Shown: positions 8,987 through 18,718, counted from the first letter of the stretch. The stretch is 64,000 nucleotides of DNA from Enterovibrio norvegicus DSM 15893 (GCF_900115495.1 NZ_FOWR01000007.1:115480-179479), one strand, 5' to 3'. Notes: generated from the sequence alone by a model not told the origin. Made by a program: numbers and translations.

Positions 8987-9180
8987 AACGGTGATGAGAG
9001 CCCCTGAAACTTCATTGAATATAAGACTGCCAACATTCGAGTCACACACTCCATTGACAGCATTCAAGCGACTTTCTAGCATCCTAGTTCAGTCAAAGGA
9101 AGATAAAACAGAACACGCTCACGAACCCATACCGAATACGTGAGTGAGACTCAGTTTGGCGATATAAAGGAATATGTAGC

Positions 9181-10656
9181 ATGTACGTTTATCACCACCG
9201 AAAACCATTAATAGAATGGTTACACATAGTCACTTTGACCATCATGTCTCTCTTCTTCTGTGGATTTGCAGTCGCAGAAAGCACAGCGCTTTTCTCCGCG
9301 CTTCCAGAAACTAAAAAGCCCAAACGAGATGATCGTCACTTCACCTACTACCCCTTGGTTGTGAGCATAAATAAAGAGGGCATCACAACTCAGGATGTTG
9401 GCGGAAAACTTGATCGTTTTGGCTACAAATTACCTAGCAACTACGAACCGTCATTCGCGGTAAACAACTACAAAGCACAAATTGAAAAGCTAGGTGGCGA
9501 GATCGTATTTGAGTGCGAAAAGGAAGCCTGTGGGGATATTAAAGCCCTGATCAACGTGGTTCGGCCTGAAGACCATATTTCCAAAGATCTAACGTCGATG
9601 CTTACCGCAAAAATCCAAACTGAAAATAAGACGCTCTTCATTTCCGTGTATTCATCCCGCTGGAAAAATGGAGGCGGACTGCAGCTTGATATCCTCGAAG
9701 AAATCCCAGAACCCTTAGATTTAGTCGTTGTAAACCCAAACTACCTTAGCGAAGAACGTGTCCCTAAAGTGTTTAAAGATATGTCAAAAAAAGACATTAA
9801 AAACACGTCTGACCACCCCATGGTTAAGCGACTACCTGGCGCTTACATTCAAAAATATCAACAACATGACTTCGGCCAAAGCGATGTAATGATAAATATT
9901 GATGAAAAGAAAAACCTCATCGCACGCAATCTTGAGGGCCGCATCACGGACATCGCCTATCGCTTACCGAGGACCTATTCAGAATATGAAGTAAACGCCA
10001 ATTATGCCTCCGCATTGCGCAAACTTGGCTTTACGAAGATGTTTAGCTGTGTGGGCCTGAAATGTGGGAAAGATGACAAAGTACAAAGAGCTCTCGACTC
10101 GCTGATCAGTGTTGGTTCCGACGAAAATCAATTTTATTCACTCTACCGACTAGACCGCCCCGAAGGCGCTATCCATGCCATGGTTTATATTACTGGCTTC
10201 AAAGGTGGCCTATGGGTGGAGCTTCGTGTCATTGAAGAAACAGCGTTAAACGATGAAAGGTTAGTGATTGACCTAGAAGGCTTAACCAACAAAATTGAGC
10301 AATCTGGACACGTCGCCCTTGATGGTCTTTTGTTTGAGTTCGACCGCGACACCTTACTTCCCGAAGCTCATGTGGTGGTAGAAACGCTCGCGACCTATTT
10401 GAAAAGCAAACCCAATCGACGCTTCTACATCGTCGGTCACACAGACGATCAAGGCAGCCAAGCGTACAACCAAAACCTTGCTGAAAAACGTGCAAAACGC
10501 GTGGTGAACATACTCACTGAAAAACACACAATTCCCGCACATCAGCTCACCCCAAAAGGTGTGGGCGAATACTCTCCGGTTGGGAACAACCTCACCGACG
10601 AGGGGAAAAAGCAAAACCGACGCGTTGAATTGGTGCTGCGCTCTGACGAAAAATAG
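9181..10656 (+). CDS. OmpA-family peptidoglycan-associated protein with two related N-terminal modules
   Basis: A 491-residue exported protein. The signal peptide is residues 1 to about 33 (hydrophobic core IVTLTIMSLFFCGFAVA). Residues about 370-490 are an OmpA C-terminal domain that binds peptidoglycan (FEFDRDTLLPEA, VGHTDDQGSQAYNQNLAEKR, QNRRVEL). The region between contains two similar modules. One carries KLDRFGYKLPSNY with a cysteine pair near FECEKEACG, and the other carries GRITDIAYRLPRTY with FSCVGLKCG. They look like an internal duplication, each with a likely disulphide. DUF4892-type OmpA proteins have a comparable layout. The role is probably anchoring an envelope or adhesive module to the cell wall. 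It is a single gene with its own terminator. Confidence 0.85.
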   Translation: MYVYHHRKPLIEWLHIVTLTIMSLFFCGFAVAESTALFSALPETKKPKRDDRHFTYYPLVVSINKEGITTQDVGGKLDRFGYKLPSNYEPSFAVNNYKAQIEKLGGEIVFECEKEACGDIKALINVVRPEDHISKDLTSMLTAKIQTENKTLFISVYSSRWKNGGGLQLDILEEIPEPLDLVVVNPNYLSEERVPKVFKDMSKKDIKNTSDHPMVKRLPGAYIQKYQQHDFGQSDVMINIDEKKNLIARNLEGRITDIAYRLPRTYSEYEVNANYASALRKLGFTKMFSCVGLKCGKDDKVQRALDSLISVGSDENQFYSLYRLDRPEGAIHAMVYITGFKGGLWVELRVIEETALNDERLVIDLEGLTNKIEQSGHVALDGLLFEFDRDTLLPEAHVVVETLATYLKSKPNRRFYIVGHTDDQGSQAYNQNLAEKRAKRVVNILTEKHTIPAHQLTPKGVGEYSPVGNNLTDEGKKQNRRVELVLRSDEK

Positions 10657-10694
10657 GCAGAGAAAAGCAAATATGCCTGTCGCTTTCGCATAAC

Positions 10695-10731
10695 AATGAA
10701 AAAGAACCGAATTTCTCGGCCCTTTTTCATT
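10695..10731 (+). terminator. Terminator after the OmpA-family gene
   Basis: Ten-base-pair stem AATGAAAAAG / CTTTTTCATT with an inner CCGA / TCGG pairing. The A-tract and T-tract make it usable in both directions, and it lies between convergent genes. Confidence 0.75.
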
Positions 10732-10766
10732 TGCTGATCGATAGATCTTAGCCTTGGTTAAACCAC

Positions 10767-11306
10767 TTACTTCACTAAACCAAGCACTGTTTTGAATCCA
10801 TCAGCACGGCAATCTTCCACCAGCTCATAAAGGCACATTTCAAGGCCTGTGATGCCTATACCTTTCGAGGAAAGCTTTGAGATAGCGAGGCACGTATTTT
10901 CTGGGGCGCGAGAAGAAACGCAATCTTGAACGAGTTCGACCGTGCAGCCAAGTTGGTGAAGATGTTGAGCGGTTTGGTAAACGCAGATGTGCGCTTCAAT
11001 GCCGCAAATGAGCCAAGTGGTCACATTGGCGTGTTTTATCGCTTCAAGAAAAGCTGGGGCTTTGCAGGCGTCAAAGGTGAATTTAGGAATGGCGGGGTTA
11101 CCCGTTAACAGCGCTTGAAGCTCATCAACTGTCGAACCAAGTCGCTCAGGGTTCTGCTCGACCAAAACAATCGGCAAACCCAAGGCTTGGGCGCCTTTTA
11201 CCAGTTTAACGGTGTTGGCGATCAGTACGTCGCTGTCATGCACCAATCGTGCTAGCTTGCCTTGTACATCTACGACAATCAGGCCTGTGTTTTCGCGGTC
11301 TAACAT
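10767..11306 (-). CDS. Isochorismatase-family cysteine hydrolase
   Basis: A 179-residue hydrolase of the YcaC/isochorismatase-like group. The catalytic triad is visible as Asp13 (VVDVQ), Lys75 (IPKFTF) and Cys108 (GIEAHICVY), with the cis-peptide region GIEAH. Relatives cleave amides or act on nicotinamide-like compounds; the substrate here is unknown. The start MLDRENTG at 11306 follows an AAGGG ribosome-binding site, and the longer frame upstream overlaps the neighbouring gene. It lies 28 bases downstream of the GNAT gene on the same strand, so both are probably one transcript. Confidence 0.88.
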   Translation of the reverse strand: MLDRENTGLIVVDVQGKLARLVHDSDVLIANTVKLVKGAQALGLPIVLVEQNPERLGSTVDELQALLTGNPAIPKFTFDACKAPAFLEAIKHANVTTWLICGIEAHICVYQTAQHLHQLGCTVELVQDCVSSRAPENTCLAISKLSSKGIGITGLEMCLYELVEDCRADGFKTVLGLVK

Positions 11307-11334
11307 TGGCTTGCCCTTCTCTTTCGTTTTTCTG

Positions 11335-11742
11335 TTATCGACAGTTAATGCCCATGAATTTTTGGCTGGTAGAGAACCCATGTCTCTCATACAAAGCATG
11401 GGCGTCGTCAGTAGCAAGCATCATGAGCTGCCCTTTCCAACGCGCGTCATTCACTACGGTATCAACCAACCATTTTCCTAATCCTTTACCTCGATAATCC
11501 GGGTCAACAATCACATCCGCCACATACGCAAAGGTGCTGTAATCCGTTACGACACGAGCAAAGCCCACAAAGTAGTCGTTATCACACAGAGAAAAACATT
11601 CAGAATGCTTAATAGACCGCGTAATGGTGTCGATATCGCGATCATGTGCCCAGTAAGATCCTGCGAGCAGTGCCTTCAACCGTAAAACATCAACCTTACT
11701 TTCATCATTGCTGATCGAAAACCCTTCCCTGTTGTAGGTCAT
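11335..11742 (-). CDS. GNAT-family N-acetyltransferase
   Basis: A 135-residue acetyltransferase. The acetyl-CoA binding motif A is VADVIVDPDYRGKGLGKWLV (about residues 75-95), and the typical C-terminal YERHGF strand follows. The start MTYNREGF at 11742 is chosen for the AGAAGGAAAGGG ribosome-binding site just upstream. A longer reading from 11787 has no such site. The acceptor substrate (small amine or protein) cannot be predicted. It is probably cotranscribed with the isochorismatase-like gene downstream. Confidence 0.88.
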   Translation of the reverse strand: MTYNREGFSISNDESKVDVLRLKALLAGSYWAHDRDIDTITRSIKHSECFSLCDNDYFVGFARVVTDYSTFAYVADVIVDPDYRGKGLGKWLVDTVVNDARWKGQLMMLATDDAHALYERHGFSTSQKFMGINCR

Positions 11743-12038
11743 CCCTTTCCTTCTAATTTCAATGCTGTACGAGCCTGAAAAAACCATACCAGAAACGATG
11801 AATTAAGTGCGTGTTTCAAGCCTATTTACCGCACTATCATGCAGAATCTGCCAAGGGCTTAACGAAAAACCGCATGAGAAAAATCACTCTCACCGAAGAT
11901 AAATGTCGGTCAGCACTTAGAGAAATAACCATAAGGCTCAAATAAGCCAGTATAATATCAACATTGAGTCTCTATGTTCATTTGAACGTATAGCTTCTTC
12001 ATACACTGGTTCTCGTTCACTTACTGAGGAGAAGCATA

Positions 12039-12569
12039 ATGAAAACAACACTATTGGTTGCACTGCTTGCAGCGACGTCTTTTACAAGTTCCGCGATGAC
12101 ACTCACTAGCCAAGATATTCAAGAAGGCTCGCGCATGGCAAATACGTTTGCCTATAACGGTTTTGGCTGCACGGGAGACAACCTTTCCCCGCAGTTAAGC
12201 TGGAACGATGCACCCGAAGGCACAAAGAGCTTTGCCATCACCGCATTTGACCCTGATGCACCAACGGGCAGCGGTTGGTGGCACTGGGTCGCATTAGATG
12301 TTCCTGCATCCACACACAGCGTAAAGCGCGGTGCATCAGGCGATATTAAAGGTGCGAAAGAAATGAGTAACGATTATGGCGCGACAGGTTTTGGCGGCGC
12401 ATGCCCACCCAAAGGACATGGCATGCACCGTTACCAGTTCACTGTATGGGCGCTGCCAACTGAAACGCTAGGTCTGCCAGAAAAGCCGTCGAACGCGCTC
12501 ATCGGCTATATGCTAAATAGTTCGGCACTCGAAAAAGCCACGCTCACGGCAACGTTTGTCACTGAATAA
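12039..12569 (+). CDS. Exported YbhB/YbcL-family (PEBP) protein
   Basis: A 176-residue protein with a signal peptide (residues 1-19, MKTTLLVALLAATSFTSSA) and a phosphatidylethanolamine-binding-protein fold of the bacterial YbhB/YbcL Raf-kinase-inhibitor-like type. Typical segments are LSPQLSWNDAP, DPDAPTGSGWWHWV, the GACPPKGHGMHRY loop and TVWAL. The biochemical role of bacterial members is poorly known. The AraC-type regulator gene starts 39 bases downstream on the same strand and is likely cotranscribed. A GAGGAG ribosome-binding site precedes the ATG. Confidence 0.9.
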   Translation: MKTTLLVALLAATSFTSSAMTLTSQDIQEGSRMANTFAYNGFGCTGDNLSPQLSWNDAPEGTKSFAITAFDPDAPTGSGWWHWVALDVPASTHSVKRGASGDIKGAKEMSNDYGATGFGGACPPKGHGMHRYQFTVWALPTETLGLPEKPSNALIGYMLNSSALEKATLTATFVTE

Positions 12570-12608
12570 ACCGACCAAGAACGAAAACAGGTAACGAGAC
12601 GAACACGT

Positions 12609-13379
12609 ATGACGAAACTTTTGGTGCAGACTGGCCAATTTCGAGGCACACAACGCCAACCCCTTCGGAATGTGCTGATTCATGCTCCCACCATTGTTTG
12701 GGTGCATCGCGGTCACAAGCAATTGTGGTGGCATGATGCACCCCACCGTTATACACCGTCAGACTGGCTGGTTGTGCCAGCCAGTCATTACCTGACCTTT
12801 GTGAACGAACCCGACCAAACCCAGTTTTTTTCGCGCACCATGACATTTCATGAAGCGCCTCCGTCAGAATGGATTCAAGAGTCGGCAGAAAAGGCACTTC
12901 ACGCGGAACCGCGCGTACAGGTCACACCGCAATTGGATTATTGCTTCAACGCCTTGTTTGATATGTCAGAGAAAGCCCTCTCACACGATACACAACGGCA
13001 GTTTTTATTGGGTTTCTATGCCGAACTTAAGCATGTGGGTGCATTGCATTTATTGTTCCCAGGGGAAAGGAAAAGTGTGCGGGAGCGTTTGGCCAGTTAT
13101 CTCAGCATCAATCCTGGCGACGCACATCACATCGAAACCGTCGCCAACCACTTTTCGATGAGTCGCGCGACCATGGTGCGTCGGCTGAATGCTGAAAGCA
13201 CCTCGTTCCGTCAGGTTCTCACGCATGTAAGAATGAATTACGCCCTGAGTTTGATGCAGTCATCCCGATCGCAATTGGATGTCGCACTCACGTGCGGCTA
13301 CCAATCTGAAGCACGATTTTCCAGCCGATTCAAACAAGAATTCGGCCTTACACCTCGTCAGTATCTTAAAACGCTCTAG
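12609..13379 (+). CDS. AraC-family transcriptional regulator
   Basis: A 256-residue regulator. The N-terminal half (about 15-100) looks like a cupin-type sensor region (HRYTPSDWLVVPASHYLTFVNE). The C-terminal half carries the two AraC helix-turn-helix motifs (about 165-255): HHIETVANHFSMSRATMVRRL and the conserved end GYQSEARFSSRFKQEFGLTP. It probably senses a small molecule and controls nearby genes. The upstream PEBP gene is the only neighbour on the same strand. Confidence 0.9.
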   Translation: MTKLLVQTGQFRGTQRQPLRNVLIHAPTIVWVHRGHKQLWWHDAPHRYTPSDWLVVPASHYLTFVNEPDQTQFFSRTMTFHEAPPSEWIQESAEKALHAEPRVQVTPQLDYCFNALFDMSEKALSHDTQRQFLLGFYAELKHVGALHLLFPGERKSVRERLASYLSINPGDAHHIETVANHFSMSRATMVRRLNAESTSFRQVLTHVRMNYALSLMQSSRSQLDVALTCGYQSEARFSSRFKQEFGLTPRQYLKTL

Positions 13380-13661
13380 GGTCAACAGACCCTAATATCA
13401 TGATTTATTGATGCAAGTTGGCATTTCTGGTTTTTTCCCCTCGAATTTATATTGATAGTTCGAGTACAACTCTGGGTCTATACTTAAATATATAACAGAG
13501 CACCCGCAATACATTGGACGCCTCTCAACGCGATGGATTCGCGCCACTACTCGCAAGCAAGACTGTTTTGCTGCGCAACGTCTCAGGCCTAACCTCTCTG
13601 ACGACCGTCATTGTGTATGACGCTAAATGAGCTAAACAGGCACTGAGCATAAGGAACAACC

Positions 13662-14096
13662 ATGGAATCAGCCGCACCTCAACGCATTCAGTATTTTCTT
13701 CGTTCAATGAGTAACGACGTTAAAGCCTACAACAAACTGCTGTCTCTATTGAAACAACAAAAAAGCCTTTATACCGAGCGCGACGGCAAAGCGATTGAAG
13801 CGAACATTCGCCTTCAAGCGCCCCTTCTTCAACAACTGCGCCGTACATCCAAAGAACGTATGGAGTGTTTAATCTCGTTAGGTTTACCCGCCAATGAAGA
13901 CGGCGTCGCACAGCTCATGCGTGAACTACCCGAAAAAATCGCCGCACAAGCAAACCTGCAATGGACAAGCCTTCATCAGCTCATTCTTGAGTGCCAAGCG
14001 TACAGCACGAATGACGGACACGAGTCTGCTACCTTCCACGAACTCGCACGTCAAATGACACAAAAGGACACACCGCAACAGGCTAGCCCTCTCTGA
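13662..14096 (+). CDS. FlgN-like (flagellar export chaperone family) orphan protein
   Basis: A 144-residue helical protein. The segment LLSLLKQQKSLYTERDGKAIEANIRLQAPLL breaks into the two long helices typical of FlgN chaperones, followed by LRRTSKERMECLISLGLP. FlgN escorts hook-associated proteins FlgK and FlgL to the flagellar export gate, and the lateral-flagella version is LfgN. No other flagellar gene is near, which is unusual because flgN normally sits with flgM or flgA. It could be an orphan paralogue or a chaperone of another export system. ATAAGGAACAACC precedes the ATG, and a strong terminator follows directly. Confidence 0.65.
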   Translation: MESAAPQRIQYFLRSMSNDVKAYNKLLSLLKQQKSLYTERDGKAIEANIRLQAPLLQQLRRTSKERMECLISLGLPANEDGVAQLMRELPEKIAAQANLQWTSLHQLILECQAYSTNDGHESATFHELARQMTQKDTPQQASPL

Positions 14097-14101
14097 TTTT
14101 T

Positions 14102-14127
14102 AAAGCCCGTGACGACCACGGGCTTTT
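14102..14127 (+). terminator. Terminator after the FlgN-like gene
   Basis: Perfect 10-bp stem AAAGCCCGTG / CACGGGCTTT with a 5-base loop and a short T-run, beginning a few bases after the stop codon. The rest of the 14,097-14,455 gap holds the rbs promoter and operators. Confidence 0.88.
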
Positions 14128-14327
14128 CATTTACTTCAGCTTCACTCCACCTTCTGCTGTTGCCTCTCATCGTGCATATCAAGCACCTCACGCATCCATC
14201 ATTTCCCTAAACGCACGCCTTTTGCTCTTTCTATTAATGAGTAGTTAGTGAATTAGCTCAAATTCAGCATGCAACATCGCCCCAAATAGCCGATCAAAAT
14301 CACAACCATAAACACGAAACAAGATTC

Positions 14328-14366
14328 ATCGAAACGTTTCGATTATCGTTAGCGAAACGTTTCGAT
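14328..14366. promoter_or_regulatory. Twin RbsR-type operators upstream of rbsD
   Basis: Two palindromes lie 90-130 bases before rbsD: ATCGAAACGTTTCGAT (14,328-14,343, perfect) and AGCGAAACGTTTCGAT (14,351-14,366, core CGAAACGTTTCG). Both match the known E. coli RbsR operator core (GCGAAACGTTTCGC). Their centres are 23 bp apart, about two helical turns. This places the operators on the same face of the DNA and suggests cooperative repression by RbsR, whose gene ends this operon. Ribose would relieve it. Confidence 0.9.
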
Positions 14367-14455
14367 GACACCCAAATGACGCTGTGACTTGATGTCTTTA
14401 CCCAAGAAGAAAGACGACACGTCATCACGAATAACCGACATAACAAGGTTAATAA

Positions 14456-14875
14456 ATGAAAAAAAGCACCCTACTGAACGCCGACATTGCCTACCTCACT
14501 GGCACCCTTGGTCATACCGATGAAGTCACCATTTGCGATGCTGGTTTGCCGATCCCTGAACATGTTCAGCGTATTGATTTGGCGCTTACCCGCGGCGTTC
14601 CGAGCTTCCTAGACACCGTGCGTGTTTACTTGACCGATTCACAGATTGAAGGCGTGATCATGGCCGAAGAGTTCGCCACTGTCAGCCCAGAGTGCCACCA
14701 AGCCTTGCTAGAAGCACTCAAGCAGGAAGAACAACGCTGCGGCAAAACCTTCTCCATCCAATACGTTTCCCATGAAGCATTTAAACAGCGCACCGACAAC
14801 AGTCGCGCCGTGATCCGCACTGGCGAATGCACCCCTTACGCCAATGTGATTTTCCAAACGGGTGTGGTGTTTTAA
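14456..14875 (+). CDS. rbsD: D-ribose pyranase RbsD
   Basis: A 139-residue protein matching RbsD along its full length: MKKSTLLNADI, LTGTLGHTDEVTICDAGLPIP with the catalytic His in GHTD, and the C-terminal RTGECTPYANVIFQTGVVF. It converts the beta-pyranose form of ribose to the furanose form that ribokinase can use. It is the first gene of the rbsDACBKR operon, and rbsA follows after 22 bases. Confidence 0.97.
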   Translation: MKKSTLLNADIAYLTGTLGHTDEVTICDAGLPIPEHVQRIDLALTRGVPSFLDTVRVYLTDSQIEGVIMAEEFATVSPECHQALLEALKQEEQRCGKTFSIQYVSHEAFKQRTDNSRAVIRTGECTPYANVIFQTGVVF

Positions 14876-14897
14876 TCCAACGTTCTGAGGACCAAAT

Positions 14898-16403
14898 ATG
14901 ACTCAAGCAATCTTGCAGCTGAACGAGATAGAAAAAGCCTTCCCCGGCGTAAAAGCCTTGGATAAGGCAAGTTTGAATGTCTATCCCGGTCGCGTTATGG
15001 CATTGATGGGCGAGAATGGCGCAGGCAAATCCACGCTGATGAAAGCGTTGACGGGTATCCATGCTTTGGATGGCGGCAGCATTCATTACCAAGGTCAGCC
15101 CGTGGCATTTAAAGGCCCGCGCGATTCTCAGCTCGCGGGTATCAGCATCATCCACCAAGAGCTGAACTTGATCCCACAATTGACCATTGCCGAGAACATC
15201 TTTCTTGGCCGCGAATTTACCAGCAAATTTGGGCGTGTTGAATGGGACAAGATGTATGCCGAGGCGGATAAACTCCTTGCCCGATTAAACGTAAAGCACA
15301 GTGCGAAAACCTTGCTCGGTGATTTGTCGTTGGGCGAACAGCAAATGGTCGAAATCGCGAAAGCGCTGTCGTTCGATTCCAATGTGATCATCATGGACGA
15401 ACCGACTGATGCGCTGACGGACACCGAAACCGAATCGCTGTTTAACGTGATCAATGAACTTCGCGATCAAGGCTGCGGGATTGTTTACATTTCTCACCGT
15501 TTAAAAGAAATCTTCACCATTTGTGACGATGTCACGGTATTGCGCGATGGCCGCTTCATTGGCGAATGCCAAGTGGCAGACATCGACGAAGATCAGCTCA
15601 TCGAAATGATGGTGGGCAGAAAACTCGATGAACAATACCCGCGCATAGCAGCCACCCATGGCGAGACAAGCTTAGAGGTCATCAATGTCTCTGGCGTTGG
15701 AATTAACGACGTGAACTTCACGCTCAAACGCGGTGAAATTCTCGGCGTTTCGGGCTTGATGGGGGCGGGTCGCACCGAACTCATGAAAACCATTTATGGC
15801 GCGCAACCTTTGCACAGCGGTGATATCAAATTGAACGGCAAAGCCATTAACCCTATCAGCCCTCGTGACGGCCTTGCCAACGGCATTGCGTATATCTCTG
15901 AAGACCGCAAAGGCGACGGCTTAATCCTCGGCCTTTCCGTCAAAGAAAACATGTCGTTATGCACCCTAGACACACTGAGCAACGGCATGCAAATCCGTCA
16001 CGGCGACGAAGTGATTGCCGTCGATGACTTCATCAAATTATTCAACATCAAAACGCCAACGCGCGAACAGTTAATCGGCAATCTTTCTGGCGGTAACCAA
16101 CAGAAAGTCGCCATCGCCAAAGGCTTAATGACCAAGCCACATGTTCTGATTTTGGATGAACCCACCCGCGGCGTAGACGTTGGGGCGAAGAAAGAAATCT
16201 ACCAATTAATCAATAAATTCAAAGCCGATGGCATGAGCATCATCCTTGTTTCTTCTGATATGCCAGAAGTGCTCGGCATGAGCGATCGCATCATGGTGAT
16301 GCACCAAGGTCGCATCACTGGCGAGTTCGATGCCAAAGACGCCGACCAAGAAACATTACTAGCCTGCGCTGTAGGTAAATACGTTAAGAAGGATGCAGCA
16401 TGA
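14898..16403 (+). CDS. rbsA: Ribose ABC transporter ATP-binding protein RbsA
   Basis: A 501-residue protein with two fused ABC ATPase domains, as in sugar transporters of the RbsA/XylG type. The first domain has Walker [10 protein letters not shown], the [15 protein letters not shown] signature region and Walker [13 protein letters not shown]. The second has the degenerate P-loop [10 protein letters not shown], the signature LSGGNQQK and Walker [12 protein letters not shown]. It energises ribose import with RbsC and RbsB. Its stop overlaps the rbsC start by 4 bases (ATGA), so translation is coupled. Confidence 0.97.
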   Translation: MTQAILQLNEIEKAFPGVKALDKASLNVYPGRVMALMGENGAGKSTLMKALTGIHALDGGSIHYQGQPVAFKGPRDSQLAGISIIHQELNLIPQLTIAENIFLGREFTSKFGRVEWDKMYAEADKLLARLNVKHSAKTLLGDLSLGEQQMVEIAKALSFDSNVIIMDEPTDALTDTETESLFNVINELRDQGCGIVYISHRLKEIFTICDDVTVLRDGRFIGECQVADIDEDQLIEMMVGRKLDEQYPRIAATHGETSLEVINVSGVGINDVNFTLKRGEILGVSGLMGAGRTELMKTIYGAQPLHSGDIKLNGKAINPISPRDGLANGIAYISEDRKGDGLILGLSVKENMSLCTLDTLSNGMQIRHGDEVIAVDDFIKLFNIKTPTREQLIGNLSGGNQQKVAIAKGLMTKPHVLILDEPTRGVDVGAKKEIYQLINKFKADGMSIILVSSDMPEVLGMSDRIMVMHQGRITGEFDAKDADQETLLACAVGKYVKKDAA

Positions 16404-17386
16404 GTAGCAACCCAATCGCCCAACCAACCCCCCACGACAACAGCAAAAAGCTGTTTAGCAAAGCATGGTTGATTGAACAAAAATCGCTGATTGCCTTACT
16501 GTTTCTGATTGTTGTTGTGTCGTTTTTAAGCCCGAACTTTTTTACCGTCGACAACATTCTCAACATCCTGCGTCAAACCTCGATTAACGCCATCATTGCT
16601 GTCGGCATGACCTTGGTCATCCTGACGGCTGGCATTGATTTGAGCGTCGGCTCAGTACTCGCTTTGTGTGGTGCCTTTGCTGCCAGCTTGATTGCAATGG
16701 AAGTCCCGGTACTGATTGCCGTGCCAACCGCCCTGTTTGCAGGTGCTGTATTGGGCGCGATCAGCGGCATCATCATCGCTAAAGGCAAGGTGCAAGCCTT
16801 CATCGCCACCCTTGTCACCATGACCTTACTGCGCGGTGTAACCATGGTGTACACCGAAGGCCGCCCTATCTCAACGGGCTTTACGGACACTGCCGATGCG
16901 TTCGCTTGGTTCGGTACAGGCTACGCGCTGGGTATTCCTGTTCCTGTCTGGTTGATGGTGATTGTGTTCGCGGCTGTGTGGTACTTGCTTAACCACACCC
17001 GCTTCGGTCGCTACATCTATGCATTAGGCGGCAACGAATCAGCCACTCGCCTTTCAGGAATCGATGTCGACAAAGTCAAAATCGGCGCGTACGCCATCTG
17101 TGGCCTGTTGGCGGCACTGGCGGGCATCATCGTGACCTCTCGTCTTTCTTCTGCACAGCCAACCGCAGGCATGGGCTACGAGCTTGATGCTATCGCCGCG
17201 GTCGTGCTGGGCGGCACCAGCTTGATGGGCGGTAAAGGCCGCATCATGGGTACCTTAATTGGTGCGCTGATCATCGGCTTCTTGAACAACGCCCTGAACC
17301 TGCTTGATGTGTCCTCTTACTACCAAATGATTGCCAAAGCCGTCGTGATTCTGCTGGCCGTCATGGTAGATAACAAAAACAAGTAA
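16400..17386 (+). CDS. rbsC: Ribose ABC transporter permease RbsC
   Basis: A 328-residue inner-membrane permease of the branched-chain/ribose type, with about eight to ten hydrophobic segments. Recognisable family segments are [16 protein letters not shown], the EAA-like region [18 protein letters not shown], and [19 protein letters not shown]. It starts inside the end of rbsA (ATGA overlap). The next gene, rbsB, follows after about 110 bases. Confidence 0.97.
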   Translation: MSSNPIAQPTPHDNSKKLFSKAWLIEQKSLIALLFLIVVVSFLSPNFFTVDNILNILRQTSINAIIAVGMTLVILTAGIDLSVGSVLALCGAFAASLIAMEVPVLIAVPTALFAGAVLGAISGIIIAKGKVQAFIATLVTMTLLRGVTMVYTEGRPISTGFTDTADAFAWFGTGYALGIPVPVWLMVIVFAAVWYLLNHTRFGRYIYALGGNESATRLSGIDVDKVKIGAYAICGLLAALAGIIVTSRLSSAQPTAGMGYELDAIAAVVLGGTSLMGGKGRIMGTLIGALIIGFLNNALNLLDVSSYYQMIAKAVVILLAVMVDNKNK

Positions 17387-17495
17387 ACCGAAATACCCAT
17401 TTTCATTGCAAGACGAAAACCAATCCAAAAACGTGTAGAAAGCGCGCTTGCCGTCCCCGCGGCAAGACGCGCAAACAAAACTAAAGGAAAGTGAC

Positions 17496-18377
17496 ATGAA
17501 AAAACTCTCAATGCTCATCTCTGCTGCCCTGCTGTCCTCCACTGCGTCAATGGCGGTGCACGCGCAAGACACCATGGCGATTGTCCTGTCGACCCTGAAC
17601 AACCCATTTTTCGTCACCATGAAAGACGGCGCCGAAGCCAAGGCACAAGAACTGGGTTACGACTTGATCGTGCTTGATTCTCAAAATGACCCAAGCAAAG
17701 AACTGTCAAACGTGGAAGATTTAACCGTGCGTGGTGTCAAAGCCATCCTGATCAACCCGACCGACTCCACCGCGGTTTCGAACGCGATTCGTATCGCTAA
17801 CCGTTCAAACATTCCTGTGCTGACGCTTGACCGTGGTGCAGCACGCGGCGACGTGGTGAGCCACATTGCTTCTGATAACGTGGCTGGCGGTGAAATGGCA
17901 GGTCGCTACATCCAAGAAAAAGTGGGCGAAACGGCGAAAGTCATTCAGCTTGAAGGCATTGCGGGAACATCTGCAGCCCGCGAGCGTGGTGAAGGTTTCA
18001 TGAATACCGTGAACAACAGCGACATGGAGTTGCTGGCAAGCCAACCTGCGGATTTCGACCGCACTAAAGGTCTGAACGTCATGGAAAACATGCTGGCGGC
18101 AAACCCTGATGTGCAAGCTGTGTTCGCACAAAACGATGAAATGGCACTGGGTGCCCTTCGCGCTGTTCAAGCATCAGGTAAAGACGTGCTGATTGTTGGT
18201 TTTGATGGTACAGATGATGGCATCGCGGCGGTCAAACGCGGAAAGCTTGGCGCAACCATTGCACAACAACCTGATATGATCGGCGCTATCGGTGTTGAAA
18301 CTGCTGCCAAGGTATTGAAAGGTGAAAACGTTGAGGCCTCTATTCCTGTGCCACTGAAAGTGATTACGCAGGAATAA
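17496..18377 (+). CDS. rbsB: Ribose-binding periplasmic protein RbsB
   Basis: A 293-residue exported binding protein. Residues 1 to about 24 are the signal peptide ([20 protein letters not shown], then VHAQ). The mature part is a type I periplasmic binding fold ([52 protein letters not shown]). It delivers ribose to RbsAC and probably to chemoreceptors. The ATG at 17,496 is preferred because AAAGGAAAG precedes it and the signal peptide begins there. An imperfect hairpin right after the gene may protect the abundant rbsB message. Confidence 0.97.
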   Translation: MKKLSMLISAALLSSTASMAVHAQDTMAIVLSTLNNPFFVTMKDGAEAKAQELGYDLIVLDSQNDPSKELSNVEDLTVRGVKAILINPTDSTAVSNAIRIANRSNIPVLTLDRGAARGDVVSHIASDNVAGGEMAGRYIQEKVGETAKVIQLEGIAGTSAARERGEGFMNTVNNSDMELLASQPADFDRTKGLNVMENMLAANPDVQAVFAQNDEMALGALRAVQASGKDVLIVGFDGTDDGIAAVKRGKLGATIAQQPDMIGAIGVETAAKVLKGENVEASIPVPLKVITQE

Positions 18378-18392
18378 ACGCAGGGACAGCAT

Positions 18393-18430
18393 AATCTATT
18401 CCCTTTACTGAACGGTGGAGGGAATGGATT
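18393..18430 (+). terminator. Hairpin after rbsB (attenuator or mRNA stabiliser)
   Basis: Twelve-base-pair stem AATCTATTCCCT / AGGGAATGGATT with one wobble and a 14-base loop, 16 bases after the rbsB stop. It has no T-run and lies inside the operon, so partial termination or 3' protection of the rbsB message is more likely than full termination. Confidence 0.55.
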
Positions 18431-18431
18431 A

Positions 18432-18490
18432 GAGATTAGAGATTTGAGATTTGAGATTTGAGATTTGAGATTTGAGATTTGAGATTTGAG
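18432..18490 (+). repeat. Heptanucleotide tandem repeat (GAGATTT) between rbsB and rbsK
   Basis: Seven perfect copies of GAGATTT run from 18,439 to 18,487. They are preceded by one degenerate copy (GAGATTA, 18,432-18,438) and followed by a partial GAG. The repeat is in the 341-base gap between rbsB and rbsK. Copy number is likely variable between strains by slipped-strand mispairing. The rest of the gap holds the rbsB hairpin and, at 18,561-18,600, a short segment resembling the CTCCCCACTTTTCAAG repeat described at 56,131. Confidence 0.95.
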
Positions 18491-18718
18491 AAAAAGCGTA
18501 ACGATGTTGCCGGAAATAAGAATAGAGAAAACAAGAGAAAAAACAGCACTGTGCTTTTAGTCCCCTCCACTTTTCAAGAAGAAAAATGGGCAGGGATTAG
18601 CGCGTGGCCCACGAAAGCCCAATGCTCTTTTTTTATCTGATTACGTCACCGTAGCAAACGCATTGGTGTCGCGTGACGAAAAATAACGAATAGGCGCTTG
18701 AGCGTCGGAGAACAAACA

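Noticed and set aside
18432..18490. Heptamer repeat as a CRISPR array
   Set aside because: The unit is seven bases with no spacers, and there are no cas genes.
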